DNA from: Methanospirillum purgamenti
GTDB lineage: Archaea > Halobacteriota > Methanomicrobia > Methanomicrobiales > Methanospirillaceae
Strand: one strand, 5' to 3'
NCBI RefSeq assembly: GCF_018502485.1
Contig: NZ_CP075546.1
Length of the DNA: 64,000 nucleotides
A program made the translations under genes and the position numbers. Below are positions 35,028 through 44,259 of the stretch, in pieces (within the stretch, counting starts at the first letter, position 1; each line of letters opens with the position of its first letter). Under the pieces are notes generated by a model. The model did no database searches. It saw nothing but the letters and a program-made list of their open reading frames with translations, and was not told where the DNA came from.

Positions 35028-35768
35028 TCACTCCCAGGTATATTTTCCGGCAAATGGTCTGGCGCTGACAGGAGCAATTCGTGTGTATGAATTATTCAAT
35101 AGGGAGGTTGGATCAATGTTGTAATAGGAAGAAAATTCTAAAATATACGGTTTGATTCTCTCTAGATCTTCTGATGTTGCAGGTTGCGCATTGCTTCCGA
35201 TACCTAAGGTCCAGTCTTCAACCGTACCTCTGATAAATATTTCACCACCGTGAATGCCTGATGCAAGTCCCATTTCCGCATATGGTTCATCATCTGAAAG
35301 TCTGAACATTATAACCAGGCCTCCTGCCATGTATTCTCCAAGGAATGCTTTCGCAGATCCACCTATGACAAGAACCGGACGTTTATCCATATATTGTTTC
35401 ATATGGATTCCTCCACGATAACCGATATCATCACGAATAAAGACTTTTCCACCTCTCATACTATGTCCGGTGGCATCACCGCTTGCACCGTGAATAATAA
35501 TTGTACCCTCATCCATAGTATTTCCTGGAGCATGATCAGCATTCCCAAATACTTCAATGGTCGGGCCCTTCATGAACATTCCCAGATCTCCACCTGGTAC
35601 ACCGTTGACGGTGATTTTTACATTTCCAGTCAACCCGTCTCCGATAAATCTCTGGCCCATAATATTATTCAGGATAATTTCTGATGCACCGTCACGGACT
35701 GCCTGCCTGATCTGCTTATTAAGGGGTGTGTAATGGATCCCTGCTGCATCAATGGTTATCTGTGTCAT
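35028..35768 (-). CDS. Glutamate synthase GXGXG domain subunit
   Basis: A 246-residue product matching the C-terminal GXGXG beta-helix domain of the large glutamate synthase subunit, here as a separate protein. The repeating pattern is seen in GDGLTGNVKITVNGVPGGDLG (in part, about residues 44-63), NADHAPGNTMDEGTIIIHGASGDATGH (described) and GIHGGEIFIRG, all with Gly at regular spacing. It is a structural element of the enzyme, supporting the ammonia channel. It sits one base after the FMN subunit gene and four before the FrhB-like gene. Confidence 0.9.
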   Translation of the reverse strand: MTQITIDAAGIHYTPLNKQIRQAVRDGASEIILNNIMGQRFIGDGLTGNVKITVNGVPGGDLGMFMKGPTIEVFGNADHAPGNTMDEGTIIIHGASGDATGHSMRGGKVFIRDDIGYRGGIHMKQYMDKRPVLVIGGSAKAFLGEYMAGGLVIMFRLSDDEPYAEMGLASGIHGGEIFIRGTVEDWTLGIGSNAQPATSEDLERIKPYILEFSSYYNIDPTSLLNNSYTRIAPVSARPFAGKYTWE

Positions 35769-35769
35769 G

Positions 35770-37281
35770 TCAGGCTCCTATCGCATTCACATCTAAAACA
35801 TCGAGCATCGATTGATCAAGCATATACCCACGTAACCGATCCCGGTTCCCTCGAAGAGATTCTATACTGTTAATACCAGCTGCTCCCATGAGTTCTGCAA
35901 GTTCTAATGTCCAGGCATCAATGAGATTTTTCACATTGTTTGCTGCCTCATCAGGATTCAATCGGGTAACCAGATCTGGCCGCTGGGTTGCGATACCCCA
36001 TGAACATAGTCCACGATAACAGGTTCCACATACTCTGCATCCCATTGCAACAAGAGCTGCAGTACCGATATATACAGCATCAGCACCCAGACAAATAGCC
36101 TTCGCAACATCGGCACTTTGCCTTATTCCTCCGGAAGCGATGATTGACACCTCATTTCTGATCCCTTGTTTTCGTAATTTCGCATCTACAGCGGCTACTG
36201 CAGCTTCGATTGGAATACCTACATGGTCTCTGAAAACGGATGGTGCTGCTCCAGTGCCTCCCCTGAATCCATCAATGACTACAGCATCTGCTCCAGACCG
36301 GGCAATACCAGCAGCAATTGCAGCAACATTATGAACGGCAGCGATTTTTACAAAAACTGGTTTTTTCCATTCAGTTGCTTCTTTTAAACTAAGAACTAAC
36401 TGCTTGAGATCCTCTATTGAATATATATCATGATGAGGAGCCGGACTAATAGCATCACTTCCTTCTGGAATCATTCGGGTACAAGAGACATCGGCACAAA
36501 CTTTTTCACCTGGAAGATGTCCGCCTATTCCTGGTTTTGCTCCTTGACCTATTTTAATTTCAATAGCCGCTCCACGTTCAAGGTAATTTACATCAACTCC
36601 GAATCGTCCTGATGCTACCTGAACGATCATATTATTTTGGTACGGATACAGAGCTTCGTGCAGTCCACCTTCACCAGTTCCCATAAATGTTCCAATCTCT
36701 GAAACAGCTTTTGCCATTGCTTTATGGGCATTCAGGGATATCGCACCATAACTCATATGACCAATCATTATGGGAGTTTCAAGTTTGAGATTTGGAACAA
36801 GTTCTGTAACAAGGCTTGTATCTCCCTCCGGAGTCTGAATGAATTCTAATTGTTTTGGCTTTTTTCCGATGTATGTACGAAGTTCCATCGGCTCTCGGAG
36901 GGGATCAATGGAAGGATTTGTGACCTGACAGGCATCAAGAACCAGGTGATCGAAAAGAATGGGATATTGTCCTGCATTCCCCATACCTCCCAGGAGAATT
37001 TTGCCACTTTCAGCTTGTTTAAAGATATTTTCTTTTATTTGTGCAGTCCAGACTGGATGAGACCGGTAATCACAGGGACGTTCCTTTATGGATATTGCAT
37101 CACGGGGACATTGCGAAATACATCGATGACATGCAACACAATTCCGGGTATTGGTAATAATCCCTTCAGGTTCCATCCTGAAGACATTGTATGAACAATT
37201 TTCCACGCACCGTCCACAGAGCATACACTGATTTTTATCCACAACAACCTGGAATTTTGTCGGGCGTGAACCAATTATCAT
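35770..37281 (-). CDS. Glutamate synthase FMN/ferredoxin-domain subunit
   Basis: The central synthase part of GOGAT that converts 2-oxoglutarate and ammonia to glutamate. The N-terminus has a ferredoxin-like domain with CMLCGRCVENCSYNVF and CVACHRCISQCP (about residues 19-62), typical of the archaeal form. The FMN-binding barrel follows with GTGEGGLHEALYPYQN (about 200-215), the 4Fe-like CGTCYRGLCSWGIATQ (about 416-431) and AIAAGIARSGADAVVIDG. Length is 503 residues. It overlaps the amidotransferase subunit gene by four bases (ATGA), so subunits are co-translated in series. Confidence 0.92.
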   Translation of the reverse strand: MIIGSRPTKFQVVVDKNQCMLCGRCVENCSYNVFRMEPEGIITNTRNCVACHRCISQCPRDAISIKERPCDYRSHPVWTAQIKENIFKQAESGKILLGGMGNAGQYPILFDHLVLDACQVTNPSIDPLREPMELRTYIGKKPKQLEFIQTPEGDTSLVTELVPNLKLETPIMIGHMSYGAISLNAHKAMAKAVSEIGTFMGTGEGGLHEALYPYQNNMIVQVASGRFGVDVNYLERGAAIEIKIGQGAKPGIGGHLPGEKVCADVSCTRMIPEGSDAISPAPHHDIYSIEDLKQLVLSLKEATEWKKPVFVKIAAVHNVAAIAAGIARSGADAVVIDGFRGGTGAAPSVFRDHVGIPIEAAVAAVDAKLRKQGIRNEVSIIASGGIRQSADVAKAICLGADAVYIGTAALVAMGCRVCGTCYRGLCSWGIATQRPDLVTRLNPDEAANNVKNLIDAWTLELAELMGAAGINSIESLRGNRDRLRGYMLDQSMLDVLDVNAIGA

Positions 37282-38327
37282 GTTACAGTCCTCCCAACAA
37301 TTGGATGACCCGCTTTCGGCATGTATATTCGGCTGATTGCTGAATCAATTGTTCTGATAGCCGCTTCTTCACTGGATATGAATATCCGGTTATCATGTTC
37401 GCCAATAACTAAAGGTCTGAGTTTGATCCGGTCAGAAAATCCAACAATTGAATCTGGAGAAGCCACAGCGATTGCAAATGGTCCATTCATCATTGCTGAC
37501 CCATAAGTCAGTCTAAGTGCTGTTGTAAATTTTTGCTCATTTTCAGGCATTCGTTCTATTTCTTCCCAGAAAGGAGGAGCAAGAGCCCGAACAGCAAGCT
37601 CCTGGGTAAGGCCGTGTCTTCGTACAAGGAGGTCCATCAAATATGCAACAACTTCAGTATCGGTGTACATCGTACAGTCATAACCGAAACTTTCAATATA
37701 ACGCCTGTTAGTTCCGTATGAAGTTATTTCACCATTATGGACCACACTCCAGTTCAGAAGGTTAAATGGATGTGCTCCTCCCCACCACCCGGGAGTATTT
37801 GTCGGATATCGATTATGTGCAAGCCAAAGATAGCCTTCATATTTTTCAACACGATAAAAATCAGCAACCTCTTCAGGCCAACCTGATGCCTTAAAAACTC
37901 CAATATTTTTTCCTGATGAGAAAACAAGCGCACCTTTGATAGATTTGTTGACTTCCATCACGATATGTTTTACAATCTCATCATCCGGAGTTTTACTACG
38001 TTGCATGAGCCGCGTTTTAGGACGGAAAAAGTATCTCCAGGGAGTATGGATTTTAGTGATACCATTCTGTTCCCATGTTGGGATTTCTTCGTCATGTTCA
38101 ATCATTCCCCATGTTTCCAGGAGATCTTCTACCTGGGTTTTTGGCTCAACCAGGTTGTCATAAAAAACATGGATAGCATATAGATCTGCATAATCCGGGT
38201 ATACTCCGTATGCTGCATATCCGGCGCCTTCACCACTTCCGCGCTCGTCCATTATCGAGAGTGCGTCTCTTATGGAAGAACCATCCATGAGCTCACGCTG
38301 TTTATCTATTACACCAATAATTCCACA
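37278..38327 (-). CDS. Glutamate synthase glutamine amidotransferase (class II) subunit
   Basis: The class II amidotransferase part of GOGAT, cleaving glutamine to give ammonia. The nucleophile is Cys2 in MCGIIGVIDKQ, and further motifs are LWLAHNRYPTNTPGWWGGAHPFN (about residues 173-195, described) and VVHNGEITSYGTNR. I set the start at the ATG at 38327 because Cys must be residue 2; the longer reading adds 23 residues that would bury it. It is the first gene of the operon, whose order follows the domain order of the bacterial fused enzyme. It is divergent from glnA. Confidence 0.9.
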   Translation of the reverse strand, partial: CGIIGVIDKQRELMDGSSIRDALSIMDERGSGEGAGYAAYGVYPDYADLYAIHVFYDNLVEPKTQVEDLLETWGMIEHDEEIPTWEQNGITKIHTPWRYFFRPKTRLMQRSKTPDDEIVKHIVMEVNKSIKGALVFSSGKNIGVFKASGWPEEVADFYRVEKYEGYLWLAHNRYPTNTPGWWGGAHPFNLLNWSVVHNGEITSYGTNRRYIESFGYDCTMYTDTEVVAYLMDLLVRRHGLTQELAVRALAPPFWEEIERMPENEQKFTTALRLTYGSAMMNGPFAIAVASPDSIVGFSDRIKLRPLVIGEHDNRIFISSEEAAIRTIDSAISRIYMPKAGHPIVGRTVT

Positions 38328-38379
38328 CATATCATCACATAAGCCATATTGGCAGGTATTATCAGGCAACGAACATGAT

Positions 38380-38393
38380 CCGGATAAATCCGG
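38380..38393. promoter_or_regulatory. Short palindrome upstream of glutamate synthase operon
   Basis: CCGGATAAATCCGG is a perfect inverted repeat of six-base arms with an AA spacer, located 52-65 bases before the operon's first start codon and downstream of a TATA-like CTTATATGA (about 38420 on the leftward strand). It could be an operator or a 5' leader hairpin. The rest of the 309-base divergent gap to glnA carries the promoters and no gene that I can see. Confidence 0.35.
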
Positions 38394-38584
38394 CATGGAA
38401 GCTTACTGCTTGTACGATTCATATAAGCTTTTCATCTTTATTAACCTGACCGCAATAGGAGAAGCGCCTTCTGACTAATAATTCTAAATTATTAAAAAAA
38501 TCAAAAAATATCTTTTTATTTACAATATTGAAAAATAATTTATGATGATCATCAATGAATAGCAAAAGAAAAAATTTTTTATTA

Positions 38585-38610
38585 GCTTTCTCTGAAAGAG
38601 CTATATTTAA
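38585..38610 (+). promoter_or_regulatory. glnA promoter with adjacent imperfect palindrome
   Basis: A 17-base imperfect palindrome GCTTTCTCTGAAAGAGC (38585-38601, six of eight pairs matching) directly abuts a TATA box TATATTTAA (38602-38610), about 30 bases before the glnA ATG. It is placed as a nitrogen-regulator site would be. It is not the NrpR consensus GGAA-N6-TTCC, so the binding protein is unknown. Confidence 0.4.
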
Positions 38611-38636
38611 ATTCAAATAGGTAGAAGTATGTTTCA

Positions 38637-39968
38637 ATGTCTGATGCAAAGGTCAGCGAAATGCTCGCACGGATAAAGGCGGATAATGTAAAATTTGTTC
38701 GCCTGCAGTTCAATGATATCCTCGGCATCCCCAAGAATGTGGCAATCCCGGTCATCCAGGTTGAGAAGGCCCTTACTGAAGGCATCTGGATTGATGGTTC
38801 CTCAATCGAAGGTTTTGCTCGAATTGATGAATCTGATATGATTCTGAAACCGGATATGGATACATACCAGATTCTTCCATGGAGACCGGCAGATAAACGT
38901 GTAGCCCGGTTTATATGTGATGTATACACGTATGGTAACAAACCATTTGAAGGTGATCCGCGATCAGTATTAAAGAAAAATCTTGATGAGGCAGCAAAAT
39001 TAGGATATACCTTTAATTGTGGTCCAGAACTCGAATTTTTTGTATTTAAGAGAGATGCTAATGGTCAGGCCACTACGGAATTTGTCGACCATGGTGGGTA
39101 TTTTGACCTTGCACCAAGTGATGCTGCAGAGGACCTCAGAAGAGAAATTGTTCTTGCTCTTACCGAAATGGGCTTTGAAATTGAGGCTTCTCACCATGAA
39201 GTTGCAGATTCTCAACATGAGATAGACTTTAAATATGGAGAAGCACTTTCTGTTGCAGATAAAGTAATTACTTTTAAATTTGCAGCAAAAACTCTTGCTC
39301 TCATGAACGGGATGCATGCAACCTTTATGGCAAAACCAATCGGAAGAATCAATGGTACTGGTATGCATACCCACGGATCATTGAGTAAAGACGGTAAGAA
39401 CGTGTTCTTTGATCCGAATGCAGAGAATCAGCTATCCGATGTCATGCTCTATTATATTGGCGGTCTGATGAAGCATGCAAAAGCACTTGCTCGTCTTGGA
39501 AATCCAACCATCAATTCATACAAACGTTTAGTTCCCGGCTATGAAGCTCCGGTATATATTACCTGGAGTGCTGCAAACCGATCTGCCATGATTCGTGTTC
39601 CTGCTGCTCGTGGAAATAGTACTCGTGCAGAACTGAGAAGTCCTGATCCAACCTGTAATCCGTATCTTCTCTTTGCTGGAATGATCGCGGCAGGACTTGA
39701 CGGTATTAAAAATAAGATCCTCCCTCCACCAGCAACGGATGTAAATATTTACCATTTAAGCGATGAAGAGAGAAAGAAACGTGGTATTGAGATGCTTCCA
39801 GGCTCCCTTATTGAAGCAAATGATGAACTCTTGAAAGATAAGGTAATTTGTGATGCGTTAGGTCCACATATTGTTGAGAATTTAACAAAGATTGCCATTG
39901 CTGAAAATGATGAGTTCCGTCTGACCGTTCATCCATGGGAAATTGAACGGTACATCAATAATTTCTAA
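38637..39968 (+). CDS. glnA: Glutamine synthetase, type I
   Basis: Makes glutamine from glutamate, ammonia and ATP. The 443-residue length fits archaeal GSI-alpha. Signatures: DGSSIEGFARIDESDM (about residues 52-67), NCGPELEFFVF (about 125-135), GMHTHGSLS (about 242-250) and the ATP-binding NRSAMIRVPAARG (about 315-327). The N-terminal LQFNDILGIPKN is also conserved. It is divergent from the glutamate synthase operon, so the GS-GOGAT cycle is encoded in one locus. The promoter is the TATATTTAA box described separately. Confidence 0.95.
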   Translation: MSDAKVSEMLARIKADNVKFVRLQFNDILGIPKNVAIPVIQVEKALTEGIWIDGSSIEGFARIDESDMILKPDMDTYQILPWRPADKRVARFICDVYTYGNKPFEGDPRSVLKKNLDEAAKLGYTFNCGPELEFFVFKRDANGQATTEFVDHGGYFDLAPSDAAEDLRREIVLALTEMGFEIEASHHEVADSQHEIDFKYGEALSVADKVITFKFAAKTLALMNGMHATFMAKPIGRINGTGMHTHGSLSKDGKNVFFDPNAENQLSDVMLYYIGGLMKHAKALARLGNPTINSYKRLVPGYEAPVYITWSAANRSAMIRVPAARGNSTRAELRSPDPTCNPYLLFAGMIAAGLDGIKNKILPPPATDVNIYHLSDEERKKRGIEMLPGSLIEANDELLKDKVICDALGPHIVENLTKIAIAENDEFRLTVHPWEIERYINNF

Positions 39969-39975
39969 TTTTCCC

Positions 39976-39984
39976 TCTTTTTTC
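39976..39984 (+). terminator. Poly-T terminator after glnA
   Basis: A pyrimidine-rich stretch with a six-T run lies about ten bases after the glnA stop and before the glycosyltransferase gene. Confidence 0.35.
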
Positions 39985-40028
39985 CAAATATATTGATAAC
40001 TCCTTATAGTTTCTGATTTAATGAATAT

Positions 40029-40946
40029 ATGATGAAAATTCCAAGAGAACAGGTATGCGTTCTGATTCCTACTCTTAATGAAGAACCTACTATTGGCATA
40101 ATCATCCTTAAATTTCTTGAAATCGGATATTCAGATATTCTGGTAATTGATGGGAATAGTATAGATAAAACCAGAGAGATAGCCTCTGCATCTGGTGCCA
40201 CAGTAATCGTGCAAGAAGGAAAAGGGAAAGGATCTGCTTTTATTCAAGCAATAAAGCATATCAAAAAACCGTATATTATCTTAATAGACGGAGACAATAC
40301 CTATGATCCTGAACAGGCAGATGCATTAATCAGTCCTCTATTATCCGGATATGATCAGACAATTGGGAACCGTTTATGTGGTACCAATACTTCCGCTTTT
40401 CATCGGTTAAACCTATTAGGAAACCGAATATTAAACTGGCTATTTAAGGTAAGTCATGGGCGGTACTTGTACGATATATTAACTGGATATCGTGCTTTTA
40501 CTCTTGAGTCGTTACAGAGAATGCGCCTTTATGAAGAAGGTTTTGGTATTGAAACTGAAATTTCTGCTGAAGCAGTTCGGAACGATGATCGCGTTGCCAT
40601 AATTCCGGTGACATACGGAGAGCGGGTAGGAAGCGACACTAAACTTGATCCCATTCATGATGGTTTGAAAATTGGACGAACAATTTACCGGTTAGCAAAA
40701 CTAAACAACCCTCTCTTTTATTTTGGAATTATTGGATTGTCATTTCTCATCGCTGGTGGAGTTATTGGTATATACATAATCATTGACTGGCTCAAAAACA
40801 TAGATCATATACCTTTGACAATATTGGCTGTTACGCTCATTATTGTTGGAGTTCAAATTATAATGTTTGGTATTCAATCAGACATTCAACTTGCAAATCA
40901 GCGTGAATTTCTTCATGAAGTGAGAAAACTTCGCAAAGAACGATAA
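40029..40946 (+). CDS. AglJ-like family 2 glycosyltransferase with two membrane helices
   Basis: Loads a sugar on dolichol phosphate in archaeal N-glycosylation, by family resemblance (TIGR04182-type). The GT2 fold shows VLIPTLNEEPTIG (about residues 11-23), the DxD-like ILIDGDNTYDPEQAD (about 80-94) and DILTGYRAF (about 144-152). Two C-terminal membrane helices (about 227-250 and 258-285) anchor the enzyme. A Met next to the first (40032) is an alternative start. It lies between glnA and a tRNA gene. The several sequon-containing secreted proteins in the window are possible substrates of the pathway. Confidence 0.82.
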   Translation: MMKIPREQVCVLIPTLNEEPTIGIIILKFLEIGYSDILVIDGNSIDKTREIASASGATVIVQEGKGKGSAFIQAIKHIKKPYIILIDGDNTYDPEQADALISPLLSGYDQTIGNRLCGTNTSAFHRLNLLGNRILNWLFKVSHGRYLYDILTGYRAFTLESLQRMRLYEEGFGIETEISAEAVRNDDRVAIIPVTYGERVGSDTKLDPIHDGLKIGRTIYRLAKLNNPLFYFGIIGLSFLIAGGVIGIYIIIDWLKNIDHIPLTILAVTLIIVGVQIIMFGIQSDIQLANQREFLHEVRKLRKER

Positions 40947-41005
40947 ATAGATATTATATATTGTAACCTTTATCTAATATAATAAATAATATTTATAATG
41001 CAGAT

Positions 41006-41076
41006 GCGGTAATAGTCTAGCGGCAGGACAGGGGCTTCCCAAGCCCTTAGCCCGGGTTCGATCCCCGGTTACCGCA
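41006..41076 (+). tRNA. tRNA-Gly, anticodon CCC
   Basis: A full cloverleaf of 71 bases with discriminator A at 41076. Acceptor GCGGTAA pairs with TTACCGC; the D stem is GTCT/GGAC; the anticodon stem GGGGC/GCCCT frames TTCCCAA with anticodon CCC at positions 34-36; a four-base variable loop precedes the T stem CCGGG/CCCGG with loop TTCGATC. No CCA is encoded. An AT-rich stretch (TATAATATAAATA type, about 40970-40998) upstream provides a promoter. Confidence 0.95.
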
Positions 41077-41282
41077 TAGAATCGATTGTATAATCTAATA
41101 AATTTCTTTTCAGAGGTTTTTCTTTTATGATATCAGAGAATATTTGATATCCTTTATCATTTTTATTATATTCTAAATCACAGAGATTCATTTCATTAAA
41201 TCAGCTAGGGATGAAAGACTTCTGTTACGTTCTACCTATTTCTGGATAGAAAATATAGTATTTGGGAGGAGCGGATTTTGTC

Positions 41283-41762
41283 ATGAATAAAAAATGGTTC
41301 ACGATTTTCGGTATCGGACTTATCTTGGGAGCTATGATTATCGCCGGATTACTCCTATTAAATTCGGCGAAACATGAAACACCTCCAACAGAAAAAGATG
41401 TGAGAAATATTTCAATTGGCATCAGAAATATATCACAATCAAAAGATAGTACTGGTTTGTCTATTATTACGTATTCTCTTATTACCTCTCCATTTCAGTA
41501 TGATGATCTTATACTTGTAAAAATAAACGTTAAAAATGAAGATAATAATGAGTTATATCATTCTTTTTCTAAAAAAGAAATAGGTGATCACATATTACTT
41601 GCTAATGATAAAGATGAAACAGAAATTTCATTGTCATTTTCTTTAGAAAAACCCTTTCCCAAAACAGGTTTTATTCACCAACTATCATTTATATCAAATG
41701 GAAGAGCAATACTTCCATTTACAATTGAAGGAGGAGAAATTTCCACTGAAAATTTAACATGA
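41283..41762 (+). CDS. Membrane-anchored protein of unknown function
   Basis: A 159-residue product with an N-terminal membrane helix (about residues 5-28, FTIFGIGLILGAMIIAGLLLL) and an extracellular beta-rich domain with many charged residues. No family is recognised. The ATG at 41283 follows GGGAGG with a good spacing; the earlier in-frame start at 41262 is not supported. It converges with the HTH regulator gene by two bases, and the poor spacing of T-rich codons suggests AT drift. No function is proposed. Confidence 0.55.
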   Translation: MNKKWFTIFGIGLILGAMIIAGLLLLNSAKHETPPTEKDVRNISIGIRNISQSKDSTGLSIITYSLITSPFQYDDLILVKINVKNEDNNELYHSFSKKEIGDHILLANDKDETEISLSFSLEKPFPKTGFIHQLSFISNGRAILPFTIEGGEISTENLT

Positions 41763-41764
41763 AA

Positions 41765-42157
41765 TCAATAGGGTTTATTTTCTTTAATAATTTTTTTTAC
41801 TCGTTCGATTTCTTTCATTTTTCTGTTATAGTCATCTGAAACTTCCTGTATTATTTCTTGAAAAATCTCTTCAGGGTCTTTGCATATTTGAAATATTTTT
41901 ACTGGTCTTCCTTTCTTCTCCATGAGATGACGGACAACATCAATCCATCCTTTCTTCATAAGGTCGGAAAGAGCAAGACTCACTTCTGGTTGACGCAGAC
42001 TAGTAAACTTTTCAATATCTCGAGAAGTTAGTTCTTCATTCATGAGCATAAATACGAGAACACGAGCACAATTCTTTTTGAGTCCAATATCCCAAAATAA
42101 TTTTGCTAATATTTCATCATCATTTGTCAACTGCTGAATGGATTCTGTTATTACCAT
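41765..42157 (-). CDS. Winged-helix transcriptional regulator
   Basis: A 130-residue archaeal regulator. The winged helix shows LTSRDIEKFTSLRQPEVSLALSDLMKKGWI (described, about residues 42-71), where the RQPEVSLALSDL helix is the recognition helix, followed by the wing RHLMEKKGRPVKIFQI and a C-terminal helical tail (about 95-130) for dimerisation. It resembles ArsR/MarR-type regulators of methanogens. A TATA-like TATATTATG lies about 20 bases before its start (leftward). Targets are unknown; no operator is visible here. It is followed by a 1.1 kb gap without clear genes. Confidence 0.72.
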   Translation of the reverse strand: MVITESIQQLTNDDEILAKLFWDIGLKKNCARVLVFMLMNEELTSRDIEKFTSLRQPEVSLALSDLMKKGWIDVVRHLMEKKGRPVKIFQICKDPEEIFQEIIQEVSDDYNRKMKEIERVKKIIKENKPY

Positions 42158-43236
42158 AAATGTCTTACATAATATATCCTGAATAATATATGAGAAAGAT
42201 CATGAAACTAGGTGAAATACAAAATGCTTTAAAAAGGATTACGTATGAATTTATCTTATTCTATAAATTTCGCAGAGAAGAAGATCTTATTTAAAAAAAT
42301 CTTATACTTTATTATTTTTATTTAAAGCCTTTCATAATTAAGTGGAATAAATCTTTTTTGTAAATTTTGTATTTAATCATATTGGTTAATGGATTATTAT
42401 ATCTACGCTATTTTATGAAATTCATATCGTTGAAATTTTAGAAAATCGTTCTATCGAGTATAATTTTTTAAATATAAAGAAATTCATTGTCTGATGCATT
42501 CTATTATTTGAATTATTTGATGGGAAATATCCATACAGACATGAAGGGAAATATCATGGAAAATTATTGTTTATATTGGTGATAATATAGAGAAAGATTA
42601 TATCCATTGACCCAAAACTCATATAAATCTCACATTATATTGTAATCACCATATGTCCTTTTTGTGTAATTTCAATAGATATAAGCGATTATTATCTGTG
42701 TCTGACATTTTAGGAATAATTTTCATTCATATTATGGATTTATGAATCATTTGCTTTTATATTTGAAATGTCAGAAAAATGAAAGAATCAAATATTTGGT
42801 TAACAATAATAAAAAACGGATAATTTTTCTAAGTTATTTTAATATATTTTTTTTATATTATCTATTGCATGGCATATTTTTATATAATTCTGAATGCGAA
42901 AAAAATTGGGGGGATTGATGAGATATGTAGAATGGCACTTCTCCTGTCTATTCTGCCTCATCATCTTCATCGACATCACCTCCTTTTCAGAATTTTCTAA
43001 TTCCTGTAAACTATCTTCTTTTCTTATCTTTTCTTTTTTATGGGAAAATTCTTTTAGTTAGCATATTATATTTTCTATTGTAGAGACGTTTTTAATCCAT
43101 CACTAAGTAATATTTGTAGGATTTATCTTTTTAATATTCATCTTTTTAATATAATAGCTTGTATTCGTACCCCATGATCTTGAATATCGATTCCTTTATT
43201 TTGTGACTCGGTGTATTCCCTTATCAGGGAATTATT
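42158..43236. other. 1.08 kb AT-rich gap without clear protein gene
   Basis: This stretch is very AT-rich with no long ORF. Between about 42935 and 42985 there is a pyrimidine-rich, more GC-containing patch, which on the reverse strand reads as a strong AGGAGGTGAT ribosome site leading a short ORF (listed separately); on the forward strand a 47-codon ORF (42918-43061) starts after GGGGGG. Poly-T and TATA-like elements are scattered. I see no tRNA, repeat array or CRISPR. Confidence 0.6.
42839..42970 (-). CDS. Possible small protein behind a perfect Shine-Dalgarno sequence
   Basis: On the leftward strand, AGGAGGTGAT (10 bases complementary to the archaeal 16S 3' end) precedes the ATG at 42970 by a few bases; the ORF encodes 43 residues beginning MKMMRQNRQEKCHS. 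An ATG at 42976 overlaps the ribosome site. The product is basic with two Cys and unlike any family I know. Because the surrounding gap is AT-rich, such a strong site is unlikely by chance, but conservation is untested. Confidence 0.3.
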   Translation of the reverse strand: MKMMRQNRQEKCHSTYLINPPNFFRIQNYIKICHAIDNIKKIY

Positions 43237-43245
43237 GTGGGCATA

Positions 43246-44247
43246 ATGAAGGGACCTATTCTGGTTTTTTTTGTCATATTATTTCTTACCGGAAATTTTT
43301 CTGTACAGGGTGAAGTACAAATGAATAGTCAGAATGGAGGATCATATTCAATTACATCTGTTCCAGCTGGTGCCTATGTCAAGATTAATGGTATTCAAAT
43401 AGGTATTACTCCGTTATTATATATCCCAAATTCTTCAATATTGGTTCCATTTTCATTAGACATAGGCAAACCAGGTTATTATAACATTACTTTGAATGTT
43501 TCACAGTTAGTTCATTCTGGTGCTCAAGAATTAATCTCTCTTAATTTAATACCCATGCCAAAAACCGGAGAAATTCACATAACCTCTCACCCGGATGGAT
43601 GTCTTATCCAATTAGATACAAATAAAACCGTGCCTTCTCCTTATACCTTTACGTCTGTACCAGAAGGTAAACATTCAATTGTTATCAGTAAAACAGGTTA
43701 CAAATCATATCATAATTCGCAGATACAAGTAGAACCAGATTCACTCACAGCATTACAAATTTACCTTATACCCAATTATGAAAGAAAAGAACTCGTAGTT
43801 ACTACTTCTCCACCAGATGCTAATATTATTGTAGATGAGATTTACCGTGGAACCAGTCTAAAAAACCTCCCCCTCTATATCGGTCCACTTGGTGATGGTC
43901 AACATACCGTTCTGGCAAGATTGCAGGGATACCGTGAGAATATAGCCACTGTATCAACGAAACAGGATTTATCTACAAATTTACATTTATTTTTAAATTC
44001 AGTAAATCAAGCTCCCACATCCTCGAGTATCAGAATTAAAACAATTCCAATTGGTTCTGATGTTACATTAAACGGTATCTGGGTTGGTACTGTACCAGAA
44101 ACCGGATTTTTAATTCTCAATGATATTCCTCCCAACCGGTATAAAATAACACTCTCTCTTACTGGATATCAGAATTATTCTGAATGGGTATTTCCAATTG
44201 AAGGAGAAACGATAACTATTGATAAAAAATTAGAGAAAATGATCTGA
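43246..44247 (+). CDS. Secreted protein with four PEGA domains
   Basis: A 333-residue protein with a signal peptide (about residues 3-24, ending VQGEV) and four PEGA repeats, beta-rich surface modules named after a P-E-G-A motif. They begin near SVPAGAYVKINGIQIGITPL, SHPDGCLIQLDTN, TSPPDANIIVDEIYRGTSL and TIPIGSDVTLNGIWVGTVP, each ending with a K/R-T/L-G-Y-x-N type turn. No membrane anchor is visible at the C-terminus. The ATG at 43246 is preceded by a GTG codon that could also start. It converges with amt by 12 bases. Confidence 0.82.
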   Translation: MKGPILVFFVILFLTGNFSVQGEVQMNSQNGGSYSITSVPAGAYVKINGIQIGITPLLYIPNSSILVPFSLDIGKPGYYNITLNVSQLVHSGAQELISLNLIPMPKTGEIHITSHPDGCLIQLDTNKTVPSPYTFTSVPEGKHSIVISKTGYKSYHNSQIQVEPDSLTALQIYLIPNYERKELVVTTSPPDANIIVDEIYRGTSLKNLPLYIGPLGDGQHTVLARLQGYRENIATVSTKQDLSTNLHLFLNSVNQAPTSSSIRIKTIPIGSDVTLNGIWVGTVPETGFLILNDIPPNRYKITLSLTGYQNYSEWVFPIEGETITIDKKLEKMI

Positions 44248-44259
44248 TAATTCCAAAAA

